Positions 8,804 through 18,143 are shown, numbered from the stretch's first letter. The stretch: DNA of 18,928 nt from Amoebophrya sp. AT5.2 (GCA_005223375.1 RXOD01004714.1:1-18928), one strand, 5' to 3'. Notes: generated by a model from the sequence alone, not told the origin. Numbers and translations: made by a program.

Positions 8804-9831
8804 ATGCGATCAACACTCGTCGTGGCTCTCGCCAGCACCGCAACGGTCGCTGCGGATTCGGTCTGGCCAAGCTGCATTGAGCAAAACACCGTGATCAGAA
8901 ACGCGGGGAAGGCCTTCTTCACCAACGTCGCGGGCTACGGCGCAGCAGCGGGGTAGTTATTGTTATGTTTGCTCCTTCAGAAGAGAAAGCAACAGTAGAC
9001 CGTGGCTTAGTGTTGGCACCAGAACTTCCAGTCACAAATTCAAATGTCTTCGGTTTTTAGAATTTTTTTTCCGGCAGTAGAAGAGATGTTTGGGTTTTTA
9101 CTCAGGTGCTTTCTGGACGACTGCAAGAACACGGACAAGTTCGCGGTGAGCAGTATCGAGAGTTGCATCAACGTCTGCAACTCCGAGCCAGAGTGCGCCT
9201 GGTGGGTCTTCGGCACGGAGGAAGGTATAATAGTGCTTTCTGCGTTGTCGGTCGCCTGAAGTTTCATGTGACAGGTTGCTGCTGCACCGCTTGGAGTTCC
9301 CTGTGAAAAGAAGTCGGCTTGGTCATGGCGTTGACTGTGGTACGGATTCAGGTATGACCAAGTGCTGGATGCGCGTAGCGGATGACGGACGGGAAGCGGG
9401 GGACGGCTGGTCCAGTGGCGCCAAGACCTGCGCACCGCCAGGTAATGAGCAAAATGGGTCTGAATGATTTTTTTTTTTCGAATTTCGTTTGTTTTTCGTC
9501 TTTTCTGTGCGCTAATCGGTGACATCCTTCTGTAACGACTGAGTGACACAACGAGCGAGACGGATAATTCTCGAACCACGACCATCAGTTTCGCCTGCGG
9601 AGGCGGTGCATCGATTAACATGAAAATATAATTGGTCTAAATACCGCTTTACGCTTTCTTTTTCCACCTGCAGATGTCCAGAAGCTGACGATGGGCAACA
9701 CGGAGTGCTGGATTGACGGCTTCGACTATCACACGTGCTGCGACCCCAAGTTCGGGCCGAATGGAAACACGCAGTGCTGGGACGGCATGTTCAACTACAA
9801 CCGCTGCTGCTTCCCGAGGCACGAGTTGTGA
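8804..9831 (+). CDS. Secreted cysteine-rich PAN/apple-like protein with two CW...CC repeats (4 exons)
   Basis: Exons 8804-8952, 9106-9224, 9352-9441 and 9674-9831 join in frame to give 171 aa. Residues 1-17 form a signal peptide (MRSTLVVALASTATVAA, likely cut before D18). Residues ~51-116 have a PAN/apple-like spacing of cysteines (C51, C56, C70, C74, C80, C94, C116) with DDCKN, CAWWVFG and KCWMRV, the fold used for protein or carbohydrate binding outside the cell. Two tandem short repeats follow, CWIDGFDYHTCC (131-142) and CWDGMFNYNRCC (154-165), each Cys-Trp, an aromatic core, then a Cys-Cys pair. Such CW/CF...CC motifs recur in dinoflagellate secreted proteins, as I recall. Introns are phase 2, 1 and 1, with acceptors TCAG, TCAG and GCAG. 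A surface adhesin or secreted effector is possible; no enzymatic residues are seen. Confidence 0.84.
8953..9105 (+). other. PAN-like gene intron 1
   Basis: A 153-nt phase-2 intron, GTAGTT...TTTTTACTCAG|GTGC. Reading through it gives an immediate TAG. Removal joins GG to G and continues as G-C-F-L-D-D-C. Confidence 0.85.
9225..9351 (+). other. PAN-like gene intron 2, AGGTAT on both borders
   Basis: A 127-nt phase-1 intron, GTATAA...GATTCAG. Both borders read AGGTAT (AAG|GTATAA and CAG|GTATGA), a 6-bp direct repeat. Splicing yields E-E-G-M-T-K-C-W. Confidence 0.85.
9442..9673 (+). other. PAN-like gene intron 3
   Basis: A 232-nt phase-1 intron, GTAATG...TTTCCACCTGCAG|AT, the best pyrimidine tract among these introns. 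It includes a long T run near 9469. Splicing joins CAPP to DVQKL. Confidence 0.85.
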
Positions 9832-10546
9832 ATGTGATGCGAGACTTCCACGATTATTTGTTGCACAACGAAGTCGCAGTGCTCGGAGGAGAGCTTGAAA
9901 ACTCTGTCTTACTACGCTCTACTCTAAATGTATGTCTCTACTTCACTTCATAGATACGCGCACAGAATAACAGAGACTTCACTGACTCCTTTGGTTTTAC
10001 GAGACCATGTATACCCATTACTGAAACGTCAACCAATCTTCTCGCATTGAGTGTCTCCATTCATCGACGTTCGTTCGCTCCGGAGGTGGTGGCAGCAGCG
10101 GACTCAGAACTTGCGAAAATTTTAGAAAACCAGAGTAGGCTCTCGCTACAAGAACATGAGCGCGTTAGTGCCGTCTCATTACTCATTTAGATGCTGCTGT
10201 GGAGTGCTACTCTTCCTTAAGTTCTTCGCCAGAGGAACGCAAAAACAATGACAATCCATCGCTCTCTGGACTCTCAGATGGTGACCGTCGACCTCGTGCG
10301 AGCAAGGCGAATACGGCTCTGAAACGCGGACGCGCAAATCGTGCTGCTTTTCGTGATGAATCTAGCTATCGTCTCGAATCGATGTTGGGAGAGAGGGGGA
10401 GTTCGAGTGAAAATGTGAGCGAAGTCGATGGGCTTCGGGGGTGATTATAGGTCACATCGTGCGAGATACATTCTTGATCAATTCCTCTGATCTGAGTAGC
10501 TGCTCCCTTCTCTTCCGGCGATCATTCGCGGGCACGGTTTTGCAGG
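9832..10546. other. Intergenic spacer
   Basis: No supported gene. A frame at 10199-10444 (81 codons, polar) has weak codon bias and starts at GTG rather than ATG. A pyrimidine-rich stretch (10500-10517) followed by GGTTTTGCAG ends at 10545, one base before the next start codon, and looks like a splice acceptor. Confidence 0.5.
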
Positions 10547-11515
10547 ATGTTGCGAGAATTGTTTCACCATGGCGACGTACCAACATATGAGGGGAGGAAG
10601 CGAAGAGCGGCATCGTTTTTGGAAGGTGTGCATCCCAGCTCCAGACATGCTCTGCCGGTGGCCTTACCCGACCCGACCTTGCCCGAGCCGGTGGCCTTCC
10701 CCGGCAGCGACGTCGCTCTTGGGCTTGGCGGACAAAGGCGGTTCGCTGCAACGACTCGTCCACGACACATGGAGTGGCGACAGACATCTTCCGACCTTGG
10801 CGGGTTCATGTTCCCGAGCCCAAGCGCAAGTGCGAGAGGCAAGCCAACTTCCTTCGCTGCGCAGCCATTTCCACCTGACGATATGGACGACCCAGCGACG
10901 CTGGTCGCTACCGACGCGCCGGAAAACCTTCCGAATCTGCTCCCCTGGTGCCACTCCGAGCGTTGTTCGCACGCGATCTCGTGGAAGTGCACAAACCCGA
11001 ACGGCGCCGGCGCGCCGATCTACGACCCGCCAAAAACGCTCGGCAAGGAGGAGGGGGAAGGCGTGGCATCAATTGGACAAACCACGGATGAGATTGGCGC
11101 GCACCACAGCTTTCTCAAGGTGTTCGCCTACGGTACGTTTCTCGGGGTGGTGGCTGGATACACGCTGAAACGGGCCGCGATGCTCGCGCGCGTGATGGAA
11201 CATTTGCAGAAGTTGGCGAAAGAGCACAAGGCGCAAAAAAAGGCCGGCAAGATGAGCAAAGAGGAGCGGGAGTCGCTCGCGCGAGCGATGGCTTCCTCGT
11301 CGGAGGAATCGTCGGGGGAGTCCGACGGAGGCGGAGAAGACACGAGCCCATCGTCGTCGCGAGGGAGGTCCGGAGGCCGCGGTTCTCGCGGCGGGGGCGG
11401 TTCTCGCGGCAGGAGTAAAGACGGCAAAAAGGGGAAGAAAAGCAAGAAAGGGAAGGGCAAAAGCGGGAAGAAAAAGGGAAAAAGCAAGGACAAGAAAGGG
11501 AAGCGGGGCAGGTAG
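10547..11515 (+). CDS. Hypothetical single-pass membrane protein with Gly/Arg and Lys-rich tail
   Basis: A 322-aa frame from ATG 10547 to TAG 11513-11515. Residues 1-130 are Pro/Ser-rich and probably disordered. Residues 130-150 contain WCHSERCSHAISWKC, a small Cys/His group. A hydrophobic segment at ~189-210 (FLKVFAYGTFLGVVAGYTLKR) could span a membrane. Then come a charged helix (215-250), an acidic Ser/Glu/Asp stretch (250-268), RG/GR repeats (272-292) and a Lys/Gly/Ser tail of about 30 residues. The family is not recognised. RG and lysine tails commonly bind RNA or acidic partners, which would need the tail to face the cytosol. ATG 10547 sits one base after a TTTTGCAG acceptor-like site, so the true first exon may lie upstream. 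Codon bias is clear from about 10640 on and weaker before, so the N-terminus is less certain. Confidence 0.68.
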   Translation: MLRELFHHGDVPTYEGRKRRAASFLEGVHPSSRHALPVALPDPTLPEPVAFPGSDVALGLGGQRRFAATTRPRHMEWRQTSSDLGGFMFPSPSASARGKPTSFAAQPFPPDDMDDPATLVATDAPENLPNLLPWCHSERCSHAISWKCTNPNGAGAPIYDPPKTLGKEEGEGVASIGQTTDEIGAHHSFLKVFAYGTFLGVVAGYTLKRAAMLARVMEHLQKLAKEHKAQKKAGKMSKEERESLARAMASSSEESSGESDGGGEDTSPSSSRGRSGGRGSRGGGGSRGRSKDGKKGKKSKKGKGKSGKKKGKSKDKKGKRGR

Positions 11516-12609
11516 AAACTGCGGCCGGCATGATTTCCTCGCGGGGGCGCGCGGAGTCACCCGGCGCGAGCCTTTCCGACGACCGAGCGCGTGCTTTGGA
11601 CCGTCCGTGCTCACACTTTTTCGTGCAACGATTTCGCAACCCGTGGATTTGTGACTACAGACGTTACCCGTGGCTTTGTTGCACACCCCCCGTGGTCGCG
11701 ATGTCTTCCGTGATGCTTCGGCAGCCGCAACTCGTCATCATTTCTGATGTGGTGTATTTCGTTCGAACCTGCGGTACTAACTTCATTTCTGCGACCCCCA
11801 CTAGAACTGAAATTAAACGAACGAGGCAGCAGATGTCGTGTGGCCCCCACAACTCATGTGTTGTCTGCTCTCGGCTTGCGGCATGTGCGTAGCTCGGATT
11901 TTCGGCACACCTCGGAAGTACCCAGACTCTCAGAAGTACTCAGACGCAGTTGTATCACCTACACACGACGAACCATGGCCGGGAGCTACTCAGGGCGTCT
12001 CCCAGTGAATCTAAAGACCGCGCATGGGGGAGGGACATGGAGACTTTGGTTCCAGGCAACAACGTAACGGCTTTGCTGTTTTCTTGCGATTGCATCTGCA
12101 TGTTAACCACCGACGGCGCAGTGTGAACACGCAGGAGCCCTGACACTTCGTTGTCCCGCTACGCGCGCGAGCTCTCCAAAATTTTGCAGTGTTCTGCGAG
12201 TCTGTGTGATTGTTTCTCCGTGGTCCAGTACTGTGCCAAGGGAACTCGTGCAGAGAGACGGAGTGACTACTTAGTGCGAGTCTTGCTCCGCAAAAAAGAC
12301 CGTAATTTTCACCTTCACGTACATCGCAGGCAGATACCAATGAACGCCGTAGAAGCCCTCCGGACTGTTTGTGCAGAACATTCCACGAGTAGCACTCCAA
12401 GAGTAAAACAGTCAAAGTACGATTCCATTTCTTCTTGGTTTGATGCCTATTTTATCAGGCGCCCTGATGTTCTGGGCGTCGGGGAGACGGCAAATTGGCT
12501 TCCATTTTGAGGGTAGTGACCTAAGCACATATTTTGGTCTATCTCTATCTCCTATGCTAAGCAACAATCCACCACACCTGTCTGACCGGACGAAAGCCAC
12601 GAGGTCCTC
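11516..12609. other. Intergenic spacer with orphan 3' splice-like site and short duplications
   Basis: About 1.1 kb without a supported gene. It contains a consensus branch sequence TACTAAC (11775-11781) followed by a pyrimidine-rich tract and AG at 11803-11804. There are also two near-identical short repeats, GAAGTACCCAGAC (11915-11927) and GAAGTACTCAGAC (11933-11945), and a pair CCGTGG(A/C)TTTGT at 11641-11652 and 11668-11679. A 119-codon frame at 12151-12510 lacks coding bias and is not called. A pyrimidine-rich run ends in CTAAG at 12561, ahead of the next start. Confidence 0.5.
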
Positions 12610-15039
12610 ATGAAGCGTGCTCCCAAGGCTCCAGAGCGCACGCGCTCCAAGCGGCGGCTCAATGCCAACCGCCCAAAGCTTGGCAACGCAGAGGAGGCTT
12701 CGCCGCTGATGGCGGGGGCTGGAGGGGGCTTGGAAAGTCCGGCAACGACGGTTATGGACGGAACGGGCGACGAGCTGCTGGAACGGCTGCTCTGGCAGAG
12801 TCCGCGGCTCAACTCGAAAGCCGTCGTGCGCTTCCACAAGATGGAAAAAGCGACGGAGGTACAGCTTTTCTTCTTTAGTTTCACCGGTTTATTTGCTGGT
12901 AGGCGTACGGTACGCATGCCTGTCGTCCCGTATCTGGGAGCCAAACACGACTTTTGATTTCCAACTTCTGCACAACAGCGCTTCCTGAATGTTATGGACG
13001 GGTTGAGCGACGCCGGCAGCTCCTCGGACGACTCGGAGACCCCCGAAGAGGGCGACGATGGTACCGCGGGGAAGGAGTTTGTTCTTCCAGGGATCGAGGT
13101 TGCAGACACGGCACCGGAAGCAGGAGCTGACGAGCTCCCCACAGATGGTCTCCAAAACAAGCCGCCGTTAGGCGAAGTTCCTGTCGCGCCTCCGTCGATG
13201 AAGAAAATCGCACCAGAGCAGCCGCAGGATCAGAACAGCAGCACCACCAACTGCAGCGGCGCCAGTTCCAGCTCTCCGCCCAATTCCAGCTCCGCGGTGC
13301 CGGGCGTCAATCCGAATTCGATCAGTGCGACCGAGGGTGGCGCCAGTATTGGGGGGAGTAGGTACAAGCGTGACCACCAGCCACAACATCCTCCCGTGGA
13401 AAGCACCACCGGCACGGCCAAGACCAACAGCCGTAGTTTCTCCGCTGGCGCGAGTCTGCTGAGGCGGTCGGCCTCCCTGTTCTCGGGTGGTGCATCGGCC
13501 GTCACGGACAAGGACAAAAAGTCCCTCCTGAAGAGAAAGGACGAGGGGAAAACGAAAGACGCGCGTCAGCTCGTCCTCGGTGGCAAGGCCGTCGCCGACG
13601 GCCAATCGGTCCACGACATACCCGCCCTCCGCCGCCAGGCCGCGAAGGACGCGCTGCGCACTTTGAAATCCAATTTAAGGCGGGCGGAGGGGAATTCAGA
13701 GAAGGAAAAAACGGGCGGCATCACCGTGAACGCGCCGGTGCGGAACGGCCGAAGCCTACTGGAACTGCTGTTCGGGACGGTGGCGGATCTCCCAGCGACG
13801 AACTTGGAGGACGACAGTACGCAAGACTGGTACCGGAAGACGGCGGGCATGCACACGGTCCAGAAGTGGCTGGAGAACTACCAAAAGCACCCGTACGGCT
13901 GGGGCGCGCTGATGATGATCCACGGCACGGACGAGGTGTGTTTCCGGCTGCGCACGAAGGTCGAAAACTACGCCGTGTACGCAGCCTTGTTCCTGAGCGC
14001 AAGTTTGGTGCTGATATTGGCGCCGCAGGAAAGCGTAAGCCACCTGTGCGAACGGGAAGAGAGCGAGCGGATGCGGAAGGATGGTATGTGTCTATGAGTT
14101 GGGACGATGCTTCTGAGCTGTTTTGCAGGATTTTGTGCGCTCCCTCATACACGACTTCGCAGTCTTATTCCAAAGATCCACCTAAATGACAAATCTAAGA
14201 GTGAAGGCAATTGATCCAGCACTCCCACCAGATTCAGTTTCGGGCCAATGGAACTTTCTGCGTAGCAGGTCTCCTGCTGCGCCGATATGATGAGAAACTG
14301 CTACGTCGGATTCCCTCTGATGTCTGCTCCGCAGACGGTGAGCCGACAAACCAGCAAACCTTCCCTCTGATTCTTTCGATAACAACCTCTCAGGTGAAGC
14401 ATTTTGGTGGGTGTGCCATGTCCAGATCCGGGTTTACTTTTACAGTCTCTTGTGTTCGACCTGCCTCCACGTGCTCGCGATTCGCCTCGCCATGGCCTTC
14501 ATCAACGCCTTCAACGAAGCAGGTACGGCATCGTCTCCTTTGTGCTAAGTACTAATACGTAGAATGTGAATGAAATTCAAATTGCCTCTGCTGCAACCTC
14601 TGTGCCGACGATTGCAATACAAAGGCTCGGAAAAACCACGGTCGCAGGTCGTGACTGCGATATAATTCGCATGTTTGGGGAGGGCAAGGGGTATTTGGCC
14701 ACTGTGAAGTGCGAGAAGGCCTTCACCTACGGTCTGCTCGCGCTGGCCATCGCGCTGTTTGACGCCATCTGGATTTTTCTCACCATTTACGACGCCATCG
14801 GGATTTCGCTACTGCTGGTCACCTTCTGCTACTACGGCGTGTACAAAGACACGGTGAAACTATTATTCGAGTCGTCCTCCATCATGCACTACTGGCGGTG
14901 GGGGCGGGGCCATGCCTCGGGGAGAGATCCGTTTTTATTGTCGCTGCCAATCGAGCGGCTGCAACAAAAAGCAGCGGTGAGCCGTCTGATACACGCGCAG
15001 CTCGTCGACGACGTGGACGGAATTTGGAACATCACGTGA
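12610..15039 (+). CDS. Multi-pass membrane protein of unknown family (5 or more exons)
   Basis: Proposed exons: 12610-12858, 12979-14083, 14269-14337, 14394-14522 and 14648-15039, about 647 aa. All phases agree. Residues 1-300 are polar and probably disordered, rich in Ser, Pro and charged residues, with a basic start (KRAPKAPERTRSKRR). A globular stretch (WYRKTAGMHTVQKWLENY, GWGALMMIHGTDEVCFRLR) leads into a hydrophobic helix ENYAVYAALFLSASLVLIL. Later exons give WWVCHVQIRVYFYSLLCSTCLHVLAIRLAMAF and a long paired segment, TYGLLALAIALFDAIWIF followed by IGISLLLVTFCYYGVY, so about four to five membrane spans sit in the C-terminal half. The C-terminus is soluble. I do not recognise the family. 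The weak point is 14084-14268: a good acceptor at 14128 suggests a small extra exon there. Removing the whole 185 nt is the simplest in-frame model. Confidence 0.7.
12859..12978 (+). other. Multi-pass gene intron 1
   Basis: A 120-nt phase-0 intron, GTACAG...CACAACAG|CGC. It carries a near-perfect palindrome, GCGTACGGTACGC, near 12903-12915. Removal joins KMEKATE to RFLNVMDG. Confidence 0.75.
14084..14268 (+). other. Ambiguous intron region, possible small exon
   Basis: The donor GATG|GTATGT at 14084 is strong. The acceptor TTTTGCAG at 14128 is also strong but enters the next exon out of the coding-biased frame when joined canonically. The G/C-biased frame after 14128 would need a GA-AG intron starting at 14080, where AGGAT borders both ends (14078-14082 and 14127-14131). 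The acceptor CGTAGCAG at 14268 restores frame directly. Confidence 0.5.
14338..14393 (+). other. Multi-pass gene short intron, GGTGA on both borders
   Basis: A 56-nt phase-1 intron, GTGAGC...CTCTCAG. Borders read CGGTGAGC and AGGTGAAG, sharing GGTGA. An 11-mer TTCCCTCTGAT occurs in the upstream exon (14311-14321) and inside the intron (14361-14371). Confidence 0.7.
14523..14647 (+). other. Multi-pass gene last intron, GCAGGT on both borders
   Basis: A 125-nt phase-1 intron, GTACGG...GTCGCAG. Both borders read GCAGGT. A branch-like TACTAAT occurs near 14549-14555, far from the acceptor. Removal joins NAFNEAG to RDCDIIRM. Confidence 0.75.
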
Positions 15040-15740
15040 GAGGTCGGTGTGGCACTGGCACCAGTAGCAGCATCTATGATAACACGAACACGTACACGAA
15101 TACATTTGCACATTTATCTCCATCAGTCACCACACCAAGGCGGGGTTTTGCGACCGATTCGGCTTTTGCTGCTGTTGTACTTTCGGAGAGATCTTCCGCG
15201 CGCCGCATTCTGTGCGGCAGCGAGGGGATCCCAACTTTTGGCCTCATAAAGCGGACAGCGGATGTTTCGCTTCGCATACGCGGTTTATACTCAGTGTACA
15301 ATGTGCGTGGATGACCGATTGGATTTACCCCGACAACCGAAGAAGGATTTGAAATCACAAAGCAATACCAGCGACGGAGACGCACGGCCACGTCGGTCGG
15401 AGTGGCCCCGCGGATACTTATTAGCGGCGGCGCGTTTCATTTGGTATTGGTGTCCGTTAGGCATCTAACTGTCGTTTTTTCTGAGATTCACTTTCATCGG
15501 CTGTGATAATGCAGACGTGAGCACCGGACAGGCTGGATCCGCGACTCCTTGTGGAAGATAGGGAAGTGCTACTACATCCACTGATCTGGATCTGTCCGTG
15601 CCTCGAAATGCAGCTCGTGTAGATATCGGTGATACAACCGTTGAGCGATACATCGAGCGGGCCCGAGATACGTGTTTTAAAATCCGCTTCTGTGCGTCTG
15701 ACTTTGCTCTATCCTTTCTACAGCTAGCGAAGCATCAAAG
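15040..15740. other. Intergenic spacer and amidase 5' region
   Basis: No supported gene. The notable element is a pyrimidine tract (15703-15720) ending in CTACAG at 15723, 17 nt before the amidase start codon. It has the form of a splice acceptor and, with no upstream exon visible, is a good candidate spliced-leader site. Confidence 0.5.
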
Positions 15741-18143
15741 ATGGCACAGATCTGGGATACAGCTGGCTCTGCCGTCTTCGGCGACGCGGCTGCTCCGACC
15801 GGAGCCTCTGGTTTTCTTGAAACCGCCACGACCTACCTCACGCGGTGGCAGCGCAACTTCTCCGCGGAGGGGTCCTATCTGTTGTTCGCAAACCATTTTT
15901 CCGCGTTCTCGACGTCGCAGTTGGGGAAAGCCTTGGACCACTTTTTCAGAACAGGAGGGACAAATGCGCTTTCACAGCTCCTGCAGTCGAGGCGCGCGAG
16001 CGGCTATCTCCTTGTGGCGGTGGGCGTTGCAGTCCTGGTTGCGATTTTTGTCTTCCAGCTCCTGGCCCGTTGGATCGCCCGAACAAGGCGCGTCCGAAAA
16101 CTGCGGCAAAAGGCGGATCGCCTGGTCGCAAAACGGGACGCGAAACTGGCAGAGACGCGGACGTTGCTGGCCGGAGAGAAAGGGAAAGAGATTCTCCTTA
16201 CCGAAAAGGAGCAGGAGATCCTGGTGCCGCAACCGAAACCTGCGAAGTCTGCTGCGGGTTCTGCGCGGAGTGGTACAGCAGCGCCGCAAGTGCCTCCGAA
16301 AAACCCTTTTCTGGGCCACCGCCGCAGCGTGGAACAGGTGCGCAAGCTGCTCGTGCGCAAGCAGGCGACCGTCGAGGAGATTGTGAGGGCGTTTTGCAAG
16401 AACTGCGTGCTGAAATGCGGGCCGGACGGCTTCAACTCCTTCACCGAGGAGACGGTTGCCGCCGCGCTCACCGAGGCCCGCCAGTGGGACGCGTTTCTGC
16501 TGAAAAACCCGAGCGCGCTCCTCGACGTGAAGAACTACCCGCTGCTCGGCGTTGTAGTTTCGGTTAAGGACTGCATTGCACTGAAAGACTGCGCCACGAC
16601 GTACGGAGGGGTACACCGGATGTGCGACCATATCGCGTCGGAAGACCACATTGTAGTCACGTGCATCCGGGCGGCAGGAGGGATTCCAATCGCGCGGGGA
16701 AACTGCCCGCAGATGCTGATGCTGGCCGAAAGCAGGAACGACGTGTGGGGGCGGAGCGATAATCCCCTAGACCCAAAAAGGACGCCGGGCGGAAGCAGCG
16801 GCGGCGACGCAGCACTGGCGTGCGCAAACGGGGTGGTTATCGCTTATGGTAGCGGGGCAGTACACTTTGATTTGGTTGGAGGAGAGCAACGGTTATGAAA
16901 AACTATCGGATATGAAATCGTGTAGTAGTCACGCAACGTTTATATCTCCATCATGTTGTCCACGACCACCATGCATAACAAAACGAACAATAAAGGTTCC
17001 GACATCGGTGGTTCCGTGCGCATTCCTGCTGCCTTCACTGGTCTCGTTGGGTTCAAGCCGACGTCGCAACGGATCTCGTTGGCGCATCCGTCCAACGGTC
17101 CCAAGATCCGGGAGTATGGAACGCAGAGCTACATTCCGGCGGTGCTGGGTGCGTTGGGCGCGACGGTGGACGACGTGGAAGCCGCCATGTACGCGATTCT
17201 GTACGATTTTCCGGAGCGTAAGAGTTTGTACGACCTGGACCGCACTCTGCCGAAGCAGGGGTGGCGCGTGTCGGCGCTGGAGGGGAAAATGGAAAAGCTT
17301 CGCATCGGCTTCGTGCTGGACGACCAGTTTATCGAGCCGTGCGCCACGACGAAGCGCGCTATGAAATCCACGATAGAACTGCTGGAGAAAAACGGGCACA
17401 CGCTGGTGCCGTTCGACGAGTGCGGCGATGACGAGGTAAATTTGTTCGACCCCGAGCGCGGGGACCTCTCCCTGTGGCACGCCTACAGGCTCTACACCGG
17501 CGTGTTCGCCGACGGCGGGATGTACGGTTTGAAGCGCAACGGGCTGCAGGGGCAGCCTCTCATCCAGGACTACGCCCTCGTCTCCCTCGCCGCGAGCCTG
17601 CCGGACCGGTTCTTCGTGCGGGAGGTAATCCTCTTCTTCATGAAATATTTCCTTTGCGAACGACGCAAGGCGCACGCGTTCTCGACGATGTGCTCGCAGT
17701 CGAAGACCGTGCGCGAATTCTGGAACTTTCACTGCGACGGGCTGAAGCGGTACCAGGCGCGCTGGCTGCGGCAGTTCGAGGACCTGGAGTTGGACTGCTT
17801 GATTTACCCGTGCGTGCCCCTGCCGGCGTTCCCACACGGCGTGGGCAAAACCTTGGTGGCGGCCCTGAGCTACACGTGGATTTTCAATCTTCTGAAGTGG
17901 CCGTGCGGGACGCTGCCGGTTGCGCGGGTCGAGCCCGGGGAAGAGGAGTACAATCCGGCGAAATTCGGAAGCGACACGTTGAGCGTGAACGCGAGGAAAA
18001 CCTTGAAGGACAGCGTCGGCATGCCGGTGGGGCTGCAAATTGCGTGCCCGGAGTGGGAAGACGAAAAGTGCCTGCAGATCATGAGCTACGTGGAAGGTCT
18101 GCTGTACGAAGACAGTCTGCCGCGTGGCGATGAGGGGAAGTGA
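15741..18143 (+). CDS. FAAH: Fatty-acid amide hydrolase-like amidase (2 exons)
   Basis: Exons 15741-16848 and 16996-18143 give 751 aa. This is an amidase-signature serine hydrolase. The Ser-Ser-Lys triad is visible: K276 in VSVKD, the cis-serine S352 in TPGGSSGGD, and nucleophile S376 in GSDIGGSVRIPAAF. Spacing of 76 and 24 residues matches animal FAAH (75 and 24). GLVGFKPT, the C-terminal CGTLPVARV and DSVGMPVGLQIACP follow the family order. Residues 88-109 are a hydrophobic N-terminal helix, as in FAAH1, which anchors to membranes and hydrolyses N-acylethanolamines and fatty-acid primary amides. The protein is longer than the ~579-aa mammalian enzyme because of an N-terminal extension and a basic, probably helical linker (110-200). 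The substrate is inferred from the animal family. The phase-1 intron (147 nt) falls between the two catalytic serines. Confidence 0.92.
16849..16995 (+). other. Amidase intron between the catalytic serines
   Basis: A 147-nt phase-1 intron, TATG|GTAGCG...AATAAAG|GTTCC. The acceptor is AAG rather than CAG and its pyrimidine tract is poor. Retention adds a short tail and stops at 16896-16898, before the nucleophile. Both borders contain GGT. Confidence 0.88.

Noticed and set aside
12151..12510. 119-codon + frame
   Set aside because: Weak codon bias and no recognisable domain. It lies in the spacer before a well-supported gene.
14129..14200. Canonical small exon using donor GTGAAG at 14201
   Set aside because: It fits by phase, but only about a third of its codons end in G/C, far below the rest of the gene. 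It is kept only as an alternative.
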